From: RGVD01 sp040403075
GTDB lineage: Bacteria; Bacteroidota; Bacteroidia; UKL13-3
Assembly (NCBI GenBank): GCA_040403075.1
Contig: JBBALJ010000027.1
Location: 1-36,149 of the forward strand
Reading direction: 5' to 3'
DNA length: 36,149 nt
Positions 9,039-17,348 of this stretch are shown one piece after another. Both the position numbers and the translations under genes were made by a program. Each line of letters opens with the position of its first letter. Position 1 is the first letter of the stretch. The notes under the pieces were generated by a model. It did not search any database, was not told where the DNA came from, and worked only from the letters and a program-made list of their open reading frames with translations.

Positions 9039-11510
9039 TTAAAACTGCCAAACTATCTTTAAACAAGCATTTCTACCCATATTATATATACCTCTTTTTC
9101 CGCTTGTTGAATATGAATAATATTCAAAATACTTCAAACGATTTAAATTTGATTGGTAGTTTTCATCTAATACATTATTTATCTGAAAATTTAGTTGCAA
9201 ACTAGATTTTCCAATGGCAATTGCATCTGATGATATACCTAAGTGAATAAGTGAATAGGAAGGGGTATAGGTTTCAGTGCCATTAAGGGCAAGGTATCTA
9301 TTTTGAGATGCATTAAAATCCAATTCTATTTTGGGTGTAAATCCGGTAAGTTTTTTAGATTTCAAATTTAGCTTTTTTGAAATAGAACTTGTAAATTTAA
9401 TAGGGGGAATTAAAGGCAAATACTCTCCTTGCAATTGCTTATCAATATACTTTGAATCTCTATTGTATGCATATATAATCGCCAATGTATTTTCTATGAT
9501 TAACCCTTTCCAAGATTTGGGATGTAGTATCAAATTACATTCAGTCCCATAAAGTTGCGCTGAAGCCTGCTGATACTGATACGTTTTGTTTAACTGGTCG
9601 TCCACAATGGGTTTATTAAATTCATCCACAAGCAAATTTAGATAAATATAATTTTGAATATGGTTGTTAAAAAGACTTACAGAAGCAGAAAAATCAGAAT
9701 ATTCAGCAGTTATTCCGACATCCTCTTGTATTGAAAATTCGGGTAAAAAGTTTCTATTACCTAAGTAAATGATATGAGCACCAGGATCTAGGCCATTTGA
9801 GGCCAATTCGGTAATACTTGGCGCACGGTATCCTCTAGCTAAATTCAGCTTCAAATTAACATGATCTCTGATAAAATAGGTAAGCCCTATGCTAGAAGAA
9901 AGGCCAGAAAACACCCTATTAAAATTGGTAAATTGCAATTGAGCTCCAGCAATATTTGGTGTTTTAACATGTTCATCAAAACCATTGGATGAGTTTGTTC
10001 TCACATAAAAATCATCCCATTTTAAGTTTCTCAAATCCATCCGCAATCCGCCACTAATGCTAATTCTTTTGTACTTCCATTTGCTGTAAATAAATCCTCC
10101 AATATCAAACAAGTCATAATCGGGGATTGGAAAATCAGTTGCGTTCACACTTCTATTATTTTGAGCCATACCATTCAATCCTATGGTAGTTTCAAATCTC
10201 TTTAAGCTAGGAAGGTTATACTTCAACCCATAATTGAAAGTGTTTAATTTCAAGTATAAACCCGCTTGTTCAGTTTGTGTAGGATGATTGTACTCTCTTC
10301 TTACATTTTGCTGAAAGGCTAGCAATAAATCAAGGTCACCCTTAGCCATTTTCAATTTTGAATTTGAGTATACCCGATAATGTTGGATATGTTGATGAAG
10401 GGGAGATAAACGATATGAACTCAATTCATTTTCACCCACTATGGGTCTTGCATTTACATCATCAAATGCACCTTCGTATATTTGTTTGGTAAATTCTCTG
10501 CTTAGTGAATCTCTGCTACCATCTGGAATTCCTTGTAAATTATCATACAAAGTAAAATTCAAATTAATTGACCATTTAGTGTTATTATATGCCAATAATA
10601 GAGACATATTTTTCTCTTCAAAACCCGTATTGTAAACCCAATTGTCAATATTATTTCTGTAATTTGTTGCTAATCGATAGGAGCCTCTCAAGGCGGCTGC
10701 AAAATGTTTGGCACTGTATGAAATCCTAAAACCATTTCCTATCATACCGTTGTTCGTTTGATATTCAGCCACGTATTTAGCATGTATTTTAGCATCCTTT
10801 TCTTCTGGCACATAAGGAAACAAACTCACCACACCCGCTATAGCATCTGAACCATACATAAGGCTTGAAGGACCTTTAATTACTTCTGCTTTTTGAAGGT
10901 TATAAGCATCTACTTCAACACTATGTTCATCACCCCATTGTTGCCCCTCTTGCCTAATGCCATCAAACAAAGTCAAAACTCTATTGTATCCCAGCCCTCG
11001 AATAAATGGTTTTGATATATTTGGACCCGTTTTTACCATGGTCATACCTGGCGCAATTTTAGCCAACACATCCATCACATTACTCTCAAGATTTTGCTCG
11101 ATAGCTTTGGAATTTATGGACATAATTGCCACAGGATTTTCACGATTTAGTGTGGCTCGCCCTACACCTGTTATCACCACTTCATTAAGTGTTCCTGAAC
11201 TCGGTTTAAGTAAAATGATTTGATTAATTAATGCGCTCTTTATGCTAATTGAATCTGTTTTGTATCCAATGCAAATAAAAATTAGGTAACCTATTTCATT
11301 TTCTGGAATACCCAATTTGAAGTTCCCATCATCATCTGTATTCGAAACAATTTTAGATTTTCGATAAAAAATATTGCAAAATGGAACGGGTTCTTTTGTT
11401 TTTACATCCAATATCTTACCTTGTATAGTTTTGCTTTGAGCATGTATATCGCTCAAACAAAAAAGTAAAATCGCGAAGCATATATATAAACTATAGAATA
11501 AAGATTTCAT
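9039..11510 (-). CDS. TonB-dependent outer-membrane receptor
   Basis: 823 residues. A signal peptide ending HAQ is followed by a carboxypeptidase-regulatory-like beta-sandwich (about 27-105). The plug domain (about 110-225) contains PFIRGLGYNRVLTLFDGIR and YGSDAIAGVVSL. The 22-strand barrel runs to the end and closes with the terminal aromatic LKIVWQF. Such receptors take up metal chelates, heme, vitamins or glycans using energy from TonB-ExbBD. No SusD partner is present, which argues against a glycan-uptake pair. It is the last gene of an apparent minus-strand operon with metal-efflux components and a porin. A DtxR/MntR-like inverted repeat sits 41-56 bases upstream of its start, suggesting metal-responsive control and a metal-related ligand. 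The ligand itself cannot be named from sequence. Confidence 0.88.
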   Translation of the reverse strand: MKSLFYSLYICFAILLFCLSDIHAQSKTIQGKILDVKTKEPVPFCNIFYRKSKIVSNTDDDGNFKLGIPENEIGYLIFICIGYKTDSISIKSALINQIILLKPSSGTLNEVVITGVGRATLNRENPVAIMSINSKAIEQNLESNVMDVLAKIAPGMTMVKTGPNISKPFIRGLGYNRVLTLFDGIRQEGQQWGDEHSVEVDAYNLQKAEVIKGPSSLMYGSDAIAGVVSLFPYVPEEKDAKIHAKYVAEYQTNNGMIGNGFRISYSAKHFAAALRGSYRLATNYRNNIDNWVYNTGFEEKNMSLLLAYNNTKWSINLNFTLYDNLQGIPDGSRDSLSREFTKQIYEGAFDDVNARPIVGENELSSYRLSPLHQHIQHYRVYSNSKLKMAKGDLDLLLAFQQNVRREYNHPTQTEQAGLYLKLNTFNYGLKYNLPSLKRFETTIGLNGMAQNNRSVNATDFPIPDYDLFDIGGFIYSKWKYKRISISGGLRMDLRNLKWDDFYVRTNSSNGFDEHVKTPNIAGAQLQFTNFNRVFSGLSSSIGLTYFIRDHVNLKLNLARGYRAPSITELASNGLDPGAHIIYLGNRNFLPEFSIQEDVGITAEYSDFSASVSLFNNHIQNYIYLNLLVDEFNKPIVDDQLNKTYQYQQASAQLYGTECNLILHPKSWKGLIIENTLAIIYAYNRDSKYIDKQLQGEYLPLIPPIKFTSSISKKLNLKSKKLTGFTPKIELDFNASQNRYLALNGTETYTPSYSLIHLGISSDAIAIGKSSLQLNFQINNVLDENYQSNLNRLKYFEYYSYSTSGKRGIYNMGRNACLKIVWQF

Positions 11511-11550
11511 TACATATCGAAAAAAATTTCAATGCAAATAAAAATTAATT

Positions 11551-11566
11551 TTTAGACTTACCTAAA
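11551..11566. promoter_or_regulatory. Candidate DtxR/MntR-type operator upstream of the TonB receptor
   Basis: TTTAGACTTACCTAAA is an inverted repeat with TTTAG and CTAAA arms around a 6-base centre. It resembles the TTTAGG-N4-CCTAAA style of operator used by DtxR/MntR-family metal repressors. A second, looser pair (TTTTAG at 11572-11577, CTAAAA at 11587-11592) lies just beyond it. The region is only 106 bases long, between the porin stop and the receptor start. The resemblance is by eye, and no regulator gene is in the window. Confidence 0.35.
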
Positions 11567-11616
11567 TTTATTTTTAGATAGATTAACTAAAAGAGAAAAT
11601 TTACAAAAGTCCTTCC

Positions 11617-12951
11617 TTAAAATTCAGCATGAAGTCTCAATCCGAAAACATTTACGGGACCTCTATCGCTATTATATGCTGGATTGAGAACAAATTGGTA
11701 GTTGGGAGTTAACCAAAAATGGTCCTCATGAAGAAGGATGGAATAGTAACATTCCGAAATCATTTCGGGAGAATAATTCAAATAACCATCGCCCACCATA
11801 AATCCCTTACCACCTGCTTTTAGGTAGTTTTGATGAGGGGTGGAAATACCATTAATAACAGCTGCCAAACCAAGGATATCTTCATGTCGTTTCCATTTAC
11901 GTCCACTAACGCTCAGGCCCAAACAGGCACTATGGTCGATTTCTGTAAAAGCCCAAGTTTCATTGTTTCCATCATTCCAACTAAGGCGAGCAAAAATACC
12001 CATATCCTTATTGATGCTATGCTCAATGTTAGCACTTAAGCCATACTTACTATTGTTTAAGTTTGCTTGATGAGCAGGGTCTGTTGAAACCAACAAATCT
12101 CCATCTTTCACCGCTTGGTTATAGCTTCGCATTGGTGCATTGTTGTAATAGGCTAAAACACGAAGTATGCCTTTTGATTTACCTAGTTTATATGGTTTTT
12201 CAACTTCAAAAGTTTGAGCTTGGTATTTTGTCCAATCACCATACAATTCAGGTCCGTTGGCCACTGTGGGAACAGATGACATTCCATACCTTAGTGAAAG
12301 TTTAGGGGTAATATATTGTAACACAAAACCATAGGTATAACCACGTGTGTTGGCTGCATAATCCCATGCTCCTGCACCCATCAAACTCCAATTTAAAAAT
12401 TGTGAACGAGGATCATGGCTGTATTGGTTACAATCGAAATAGTCAGCATTACTAAACTTGCCGGCAACTATTGAAATATAGGAGGTAGGCTCATGACCTT
12501 GAACGGTATTGGCCTCATCTTTTACAAACTCAGTTTCTTTTCCAATGGCAAATTTTTGCTCAATAAATAACCTTGCCAAATATATTTGAGGCCTTGGGTC
12601 TCCTATTCTAAATGTTTCTCCATTTGTAAATCCTGCAATACCTCTTGCTTGACTTAAGCCACTTCCACCAGCCAATTCAGGGTTAAAAACTGCATTTGCA
12701 CCTTTCCACAATTTGCGGCCAATAAAGATGGTGCTTGTTAAAGAAATGGCGTCTTCTTCTTTGTTATTTAAGCTATAATCACTTCCAGGTTTTCCATCAA
12801 AATCATAATGCCACTGGTAAACACTGGTTTGTTGAAAGTGGAAGCTCCATTTTTGTTCAGAACTATCGTTCAAATTTTGAGCATACGTATTAGAAATAAA
12901 AATGCAAAATAGCACTAGAGGGATAATTAGTTTTAGGTTGTTTGATTTCAT
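11617..12951 (-). CDS. OprB-like carbohydrate-selective-porin family protein
   Basis: 444 residues with a signal peptide ending NTYAQ and a barrel-like sequence throughout. The segment LWKGANAVFNPELAGGSGL, then GIAGFTNGETFRIGD and RLFIEQKF, is the recognisable OprB-family core. The chain ends with a strand and terminal Phe (NVFGLRLHAEF), as expected for an outer-membrane barrel. Family members are trimeric or monomeric porins, first known for glucose uptake in Pseudomonas. Many homologues sit in non-sugar contexts. Here it lies 50 bases downstream of the RND adaptor gene and 106 upstream of a TonB receptor, so an inorganic ion or other small solute is as plausible as a sugar. The family call is good; the substrate is unknown. 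Confidence 0.75.
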   Translation of the reverse strand: MKSNNLKLIIPLVLFCIFISNTYAQNLNDSSEQKWSFHFQQTSVYQWHYDFDGKPGSDYSLNNKEEDAISLTSTIFIGRKLWKGANAVFNPELAGGSGLSQARGIAGFTNGETFRIGDPRPQIYLARLFIEQKFAIGKETEFVKDEANTVQGHEPTSYISIVAGKFSNADYFDCNQYSHDPRSQFLNWSLMGAGAWDYAANTRGYTYGFVLQYITPKLSLRYGMSSVPTVANGPELYGDWTKYQAQTFEVEKPYKLGKSKGILRVLAYYNNAPMRSYNQAVKDGDLLVSTDPAHQANLNNSKYGLSANIEHSINKDMGIFARLSWNDGNNETWAFTEIDHSACLGLSVSGRKWKRHEDILGLAAVINGISTPHQNYLKAGGKGFMVGDGYLNYSPEMISECYYSILLHEDHFWLTPNYQFVLNPAYNSDRGPVNVFGLRLHAEF

Positions 12952-13001
12952 AAAATAACTTTAACAATAAATAATAAACCTAAAACCAAAATCTTAATTA
13001 G

Positions 13002-14072
13002 CTAATCATTCATTTGGTCGTAAACTAGCAATTGTAGCTTAGACACAACCTGCTCCCCTTCTCTTAGCCCATTATCAATATAAGTTTTACCTTCATTTTC
13101 TAAGTATGAATGTATCTCACGTGTTTCAATATCACACTTACTTTTATACACCATCACATAGTATTTATTTTGGTCAAAAATAACAGCTTTGGTGGGTACA
13201 AACAACTTACTATCTTTTTCTTCATAATTAATGGTAACGCTTGCAAACATTTCTGGCTTCAATGCATAATCTGCATTGTGCAGCTTTACTCTTGCTTTCA
13301 AAGTTTTGCTGACAGGATCAACTACATTAAATATTTTATCAACCACCCCATCATAAACCTTATCATAACTTAGTGTTTTTACTTTGGCCTCATATCCCAC
13401 TTTGATTTTATCCAAATCAACTTCATACAAATTAACCATTACCCACACATCACTGATATTTGAAATGGTGAAAATACTTACGTTGTCATCTGTTCTGATA
13501 TAGAATTCAGGGTTGATATTTTTCTCTACAATATATCCTGAAATAGGAGCTCTGACAGTATAAGTAGAGACCCCTGAAAGGCTAAATATTTTTTGATATT
13601 GTTTTTGCTTATGGAATTCAGCAGCTGCCACATCATATTCTTTTCTTGCTGAAACCAATTCTCTTTCCGATGATAGGCCATCTTTGAACATATCATTTAC
13701 TGCATTTTTATTCCTTTCGGCAATGATCATGCGACTTTCGGCAGCAGACAACTGACTCTCATAATCAGCAGCCTCGCTACTATTTACAACGGCCAACACG
13801 TCTCCTTTTTTCACAAAATCACCATTTTCAACATTTACCTTTACCACCCTACCACTAGCTAATGGAAATATCTTTTGTGTATTCTCTTGATCGAAACTAA
13901 CCTTTCCTGTTAGCTTTAGCTCGTGTTGGACCCTCGATATTTTAACTGTATCAAGTACAATGGCCTTTAACATCGTATCATTTAAACAGGTTACTGGCTC
14001 TTCCTTTGGTTTAAGTTCGTGGTTACATGATACGAGAGCAAACACCAATGCAATAAATATTAATTTTCTCAT
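13002..14072 (-). CDS. czcB: RND efflux periplasmic adaptor (membrane-fusion) lipoprotein, CzcB/CusB type
   Basis: 356 residues. The start MRKLIFIALVFALVSC gives a lipobox with Cys16, so the adaptor is anchored by lipid rather than a membrane helix. The biotinyl/lipoyl-like halves are visible: VENGDFVKKGDVLAVVNSSE and YTVRAPISGYIVEKN. They flank an alpha-helical hairpin rich in Glu, Lys and Ala (about 105-165), and the beta-barrel and membrane-proximal domains follow. Such adaptors link an RND pump to a TolC channel and may bind the metal. No long His-rich metal-binding N-terminus is seen. The gene is 17 bases downstream of the TolC-like gene, so they are co-transcribed. The pump it most likely serves is the CzcA at 554-3658, although other pumps outside the window cannot be excluded. 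Confidence 0.85.
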   Translation of the reverse strand: MRKLIFIALVFALVSCNHELKPKEEPVTCLNDTMLKAIVLDTVKISRVQHELKLTGKVSFDQENTQKIFPLASGRVVKVNVENGDFVKKGDVLAVVNSSEAADYESQLSAAESRMIIAERNKNAVNDMFKDGLSSERELVSARKEYDVAAAEFHKQKQYQKIFSLSGVSTYTVRAPISGYIVEKNINPEFYIRTDDNVSIFTISNISDVWVMVNLYEVDLDKIKVGYEAKVKTLSYDKVYDGVVDKIFNVVDPVSKTLKARVKLHNADYALKPEMFASVTINYEEKDSKLFVPTKAVIFDQNKYYVMVYKSKCDIETREIHSYLENEGKTYIDNGLREGEQVVSKLQLLVYDQMND

Positions 14073-14089
14073 TTTATATGTACTAAAAA

Positions 14090-15358
14090 CTATTTAACTA
14101 GGGCTTTACCTAAAGTGTAATTTAACTCTTCAATGGTATTAAATCGTTGGGTATTTAATTCATTAATGTGTATGATATTTTGCTTGTATGAATCGTAATA
14201 ATCCAAAAATTCAATCAAGCTGATATTTCGTTTTTGGTAATTATCTATCATACCTAACATCACTTTTTCAAAATCGGGTTGAAAATCTTTATCGTACGAA
14301 CGGTACAGACTATCTGTTAATATGGTTTTATACCAAACTTGTTGCACATCATTTTCTAGCTGTAATCCATATAAATCATTTTGCTTTTTAGATTGTTCCA
14401 ACCTTGCCTTTGAAATGGCAATATTTCCTTGGTTTCTATTAAAAACTGGCAGATCAATACCTAATGAAACCGCACTATAATCTCTTATAAAACTACCTTG
14501 CCTGTCATATACATAACCAATGTTGGCATCTGGCAAACCTACTGAGCGTTGGTATTTCAAATCGGCCTGACTTAAACGAATTGTGGCTTCAGATATTTTA
14601 GCATCTGCTCTATTGGCCAAGGCCGTATCTATCAATTGTTTCAGAACATTTGGAATTTGGAAAGATTTGGTATTGGCCTCGTCAAAAATAGGTCTTATGA
14701 AGGAAGTTTGCTTATTTCCCAATAGCACTTTCAAGTTATTTTGTTCATCATTTACTTGATTAACCAATGCCAACTTTTCATTTTGAAGAGAAAACAAAAC
14801 GGCTTTCACACGTGTGTATTCTTTCATAGATAAATTGCCCTTCTCATATTGACTTTTCAGGGCATTTTGAAGTCTATTAAAAGTAACAATTTGATAGTTG
14901 TAAGTATCTATTGATTTGAGGAGAAAATAAATCCGATAAAATGAAGTATTCAACTGAAAATTTAAAGTGCGTAACAAATCGTAAAACTGGTATTCAGAAA
15001 TCTCTTTGTTGATCTTTTGAATATTTACGCGCTTGTTTCTTTGTCCAGCAAGGTGAATAAGTTGTTTAGCTTGAAAAATATTTTCACCAGAGTAACCCAT
15101 ATCAAAGTACTTTTGGTTATTTGAATTGAAAATATTTTGTTCAAAATAAAGATTAGGATTGTCAATAATCCGGGCTTGAATAATTTGAGCCTTAGCAATA
15201 TTGATATCATATTGTTTAGATAACAATTGCAAGTTTTGCTCATTAAATATCTTTTGACATTGCTCTAACCCTAAGGAAAGCGTGTCTACTTGCTGTGCTT
15301 TGGCTAAATTGAAAGTGATTAGTCCAATAACAATTAAAACTATTTTCTTTAATCTCAT
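14090..15358 (-). CDS. czcC: TolC-family outer-membrane efflux channel, CzcC/CusC type
   Basis: 422 residues with a signal peptide (MRLKKIVLIVIGLITFNLAKAQ) and two OEP-type halves. Each is mostly long alpha-helix with heptad-like Leu/Gln/Lys patterning. NPNLYFEQNIF in the first half and DANIGYVYDR, then GIDLPVFNRNQGNIA in the second, are typical of the HME-linked TolC subgroup. The protein forms the trimeric outer-membrane duct of a tripartite efflux pump. It is the first gene of the operon with the adaptor, porin and TonB receptor. The gene ends in TAG, which shows that TAG is used as a genuine stop in this genome. No obvious promoter could be picked out in the 88 bases upstream. Confidence 0.85.
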   Translation of the reverse strand: MRLKKIVLIVIGLITFNLAKAQQVDTLSLGLEQCQKIFNEQNLQLLSKQYDINIAKAQIIQARIIDNPNLYFEQNIFNSNNQKYFDMGYSGENIFQAKQLIHLAGQRNKRVNIQKINKEISEYQFYDLLRTLNFQLNTSFYRIYFLLKSIDTYNYQIVTFNRLQNALKSQYEKGNLSMKEYTRVKAVLFSLQNEKLALVNQVNDEQNNLKVLLGNKQTSFIRPIFDEANTKSFQIPNVLKQLIDTALANRADAKISEATIRLSQADLKYQRSVGLPDANIGYVYDRQGSFIRDYSAVSLGIDLPVFNRNQGNIAISKARLEQSKKQNDLYGLQLENDVQQVWYKTILTDSLYRSYDKDFQPDFEKVMLGMIDNYQKRNISLIEFLDYYDSYKQNIIHINELNTQRFNTIEELNYTLGKALVK

Positions 15359-15446
15359 TTTACAGTCACCAAAATTGGATTAATACCATTAAAGGCTTGT
15401 TAATTTGAGTTTAAATAAGAATTATAAGACCAAAAACTTTTTGAAC

Positions 15447-16385
15447 TTATTTCAAACTCACATAGGTAGCCCCACCGCCAAACTTAAGCATATCCGCATC
15501 CTCAAAATGATTGACAATATCCTTATGTTTAACTAAGTAGGTTCTAATTTTATTTTTCAAATATTGGTTTCCGACACCATGGATAAAAACGATTCCTTCC
15601 ATTCTGTTAGTATAAGCCGCTTCCAAGCTTTTAGTGAACACTTCCATTTGCAAAGCTGTTCGGTCTTCAGCAAAAAGTCCCTTTGCCACCAGTTTCTCAT
15701 AATGTAAATCTACCACACTATCTGGTTTGGCATTCAAATCCAAAGGCTTTTCAGGTTGCTCGTTAAAGTCTTTATGCTTCAATTGTTCAAAATCAATTTT
15801 TGCTAAGCTTTCATCCAATCGATACATATAGGCTTGTTTCTGCAAGAAAAAGCAGAACTTTAAGTTTTGGTGAAACTCTTTAGCATTGGTTTTAAAGACC
15901 ACTGTTTTGGGCTCACTTGGCTTAATGCTGATGTTATCAATAAAGATAAATTGAAACAACATTTGAGGCCATTTATCAAATTTTTCTAAATCCAAAGAAC
16001 CTAAATCGAGTGAGTCGTTTCTGTCAATCTGGGCTTGTTTCTTTAATCGAAATACATCTTTGTCTTTTTCATAACAAACCATCAAAACTTTATCTGAAAG
16101 GTTATTATGAATCTTAATGTCCATTACATTTTCTGACCTTCTATCATAAGCCAAATATACACCTAAAGGATTTGTAGTAAGCTTTGGCTTTATATCTTTA
16201 TTGTCTGTACCCTCTGCTTTTTTCTGATCAGTAAATTCAATCTTTACCAACTCACTTGCCAAAACAGGAATTTCAAAATCATCCTCAATAGTCACTCCTA
16301 CTGTGGTTTTATCCTTCACTGATGTAATAAAACCCTCAAGGTTTTCATTTACAAATCTTACCTTATCACCTAATTTTAAATTCAT
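15447..16385 (-). CDS. DUF2027 and Smr-domain protein
   Basis: 312 residues. The N-terminal part (MNLKLGDKVRFVNENLEGFI and the next 30 residues) is a small beta-barrel-like module, followed by a central DUF2027-type region (about 70-195). The C-terminal Smr domain (about 222-312) carries DLH at 226-228 and IHGVG at 268-272, the paired motifs of Smr nucleases or nucleic-acid binders related to the MutS2 C-terminus. Proteins of this layout are common in Bacteroidota and of unknown role; RNA or DNA structure processing is a reasonable inference. It is probably cytoplasmic, as no signal peptide is seen. It lies 88 bases beyond the start of the tolC-like operon on the same strand and 201 bases from upp, so it may have its own promoter. 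Confidence 0.8.
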   Translation of the reverse strand: MNLKLGDKVRFVNENLEGFITSVKDKTTVGVTIEDDFEIPVLASELVKIEFTDQKKAEGTDNKDIKPKLTTNPLGVYLAYDRRSENVMDIKIHNNLSDKVLMVCYEKDKDVFRLKKQAQIDRNDSLDLGSLDLEKFDKWPQMLFQFIFIDNISIKPSEPKTVVFKTNAKEFHQNLKFCFFLQKQAYMYRLDESLAKIDFEQLKHKDFNEQPEKPLDLNAKPDSVVDLHYEKLVAKGLFAEDRTALQMEVFTKSLEAAYTNRMEGIVFIHGVGNQYLKNKIRTYLVKHKDIVNHFEDADMLKFGGGATYVSLK

Positions 16386-16410
16386 TTTGGTATTTTCGTT
16401 ATTGTGTTAT

Positions 16411-16461
16411 TTGTTATTTCGTTACTCGTTATTGCGTTAATTGTTATTTCGTTATTCGTTA
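16411..16461. repeat. Direct repeat of a 21-base TTGTTATTTCGTTA-type unit
   Basis: Two copies of a 21-base unit beginning TTGTTATTTCGTTA (16411-16431 and 16441-16461) differ by one base and are spaced 30 bases apart. Shorter fragments of the same motif precede them from 16391. The array fills much of the 201-base gap between the Smr gene and upp. The remainder of that gap contains a short CACATAGGCACATAG duplication and nothing else recognisable. No coding potential. Confidence 0.6.
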
Positions 16462-16586
16462 ATTTTTAATAACAGTTGCCTAAATCCACGCTCCTAAATT
16501 AAACACATAGGCACATAGGGAATTCATCATATAGAAATTATAGCTTTGAGGGGAGTTGAAAAGTCTACATTACTTACTCTTATTAA

Positions 16587-17231
16587 TTACAATTTATTTC
16601 CAAAGCACAAATCACCTGCATCACCTAAGCCTGGCACTATATAACTGTGTTCATCCAAATCATTATCTATGTCGGCAACAAATATCTTAGCTTTTGGCAT
16701 AAAGGTTTTTATATGCTCTACTCCCTGTTTACTTGCAATGATGCTTGCTACAAACACCTCGCTTGGCATCCCGTGTCTTAATAACGCCTTGTAGCTTAAA
16801 TGCATACTTTGTCCTGTCGCTAGCATTGGGTCAATCAAAATCAATGTTCTATCTGTAATGTCCGGAGCTGCCATATATTCAACCACAATCTCAAATTCAT
16901 TTGGACTCACATGTTTTCTATAAGCAGAAACATAGGAATTATCTGCTCTATCAAAGCAATTCAAAAAACCATGGTGCATGGCTAAACCTGCTCTTAAGAC
17001 CGTGGCTAAAACAGGCTGAGAGGCAAGCATTTTAGACTCATGAGTACCCAATGGAGTATTTACCTCCTCCGTCTTAAAAGCTAAGTGTTTACTGATTTCA
17101 ATAGCCATGATTTGGCCTATTCGTTCAACGTTTTTTCTAAAACGTGCACTGTCTTTTTGCACCTCTACATTTCTTAGTTCTGCTAAGTAATCGTTTAGTA
17201 AAGAATACTGTTTGGCAAGTATATGTGGCAT
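16587..17231 (-). CDS. upp: Uracil phosphoribosyltransferase
   Basis: About 214 residues from the second ATG. An ATG six codons upstream (17249) adds only hydrophobic residues not usual for this cytoplasmic enzyme. It converts uracil and PRPP to UMP in pyrimidine salvage. The PRPP-binding loop LIDPMLATGQSM and the uracil-site PGLGDAGD near the C-terminus are both present. The first has Gln-Ser where many homologues have Gly-Ser, a conservative variant. Length fits the family (about 208-220). The gene is divergent from the metallo-beta-lactamase gene, with about 100 bases between them. Confidence 0.92.
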   Translation of the reverse strand: MPHILAKQYSLLNDYLAELRNVEVQKDSARFRKNVERIGQIMAIEISKHLAFKTEEVNTPLGTHESKMLASQPVLATVLRAGLAMHHGFLNCFDRADNSYVSAYRKHVSPNEFEIVVEYMAAPDITDRTLILIDPMLATGQSMHLSYKALLRHGMPSEVFVASIIASKQGVEHIKTFMPKAKIFVADIDNDLDEHSYIVPGLGDAGDLCFGNKL

Positions 17232-17348
17232 AAGTATTATGAATAGCATAGCGAAGGTATGCGAAAGTTTGGTTTATTTGCACAAAACCTGTCAATATCA
17301 TTTCTTCGAAAATACCTTCTAAATTGATTCACTGACAGTAAAACAAAT

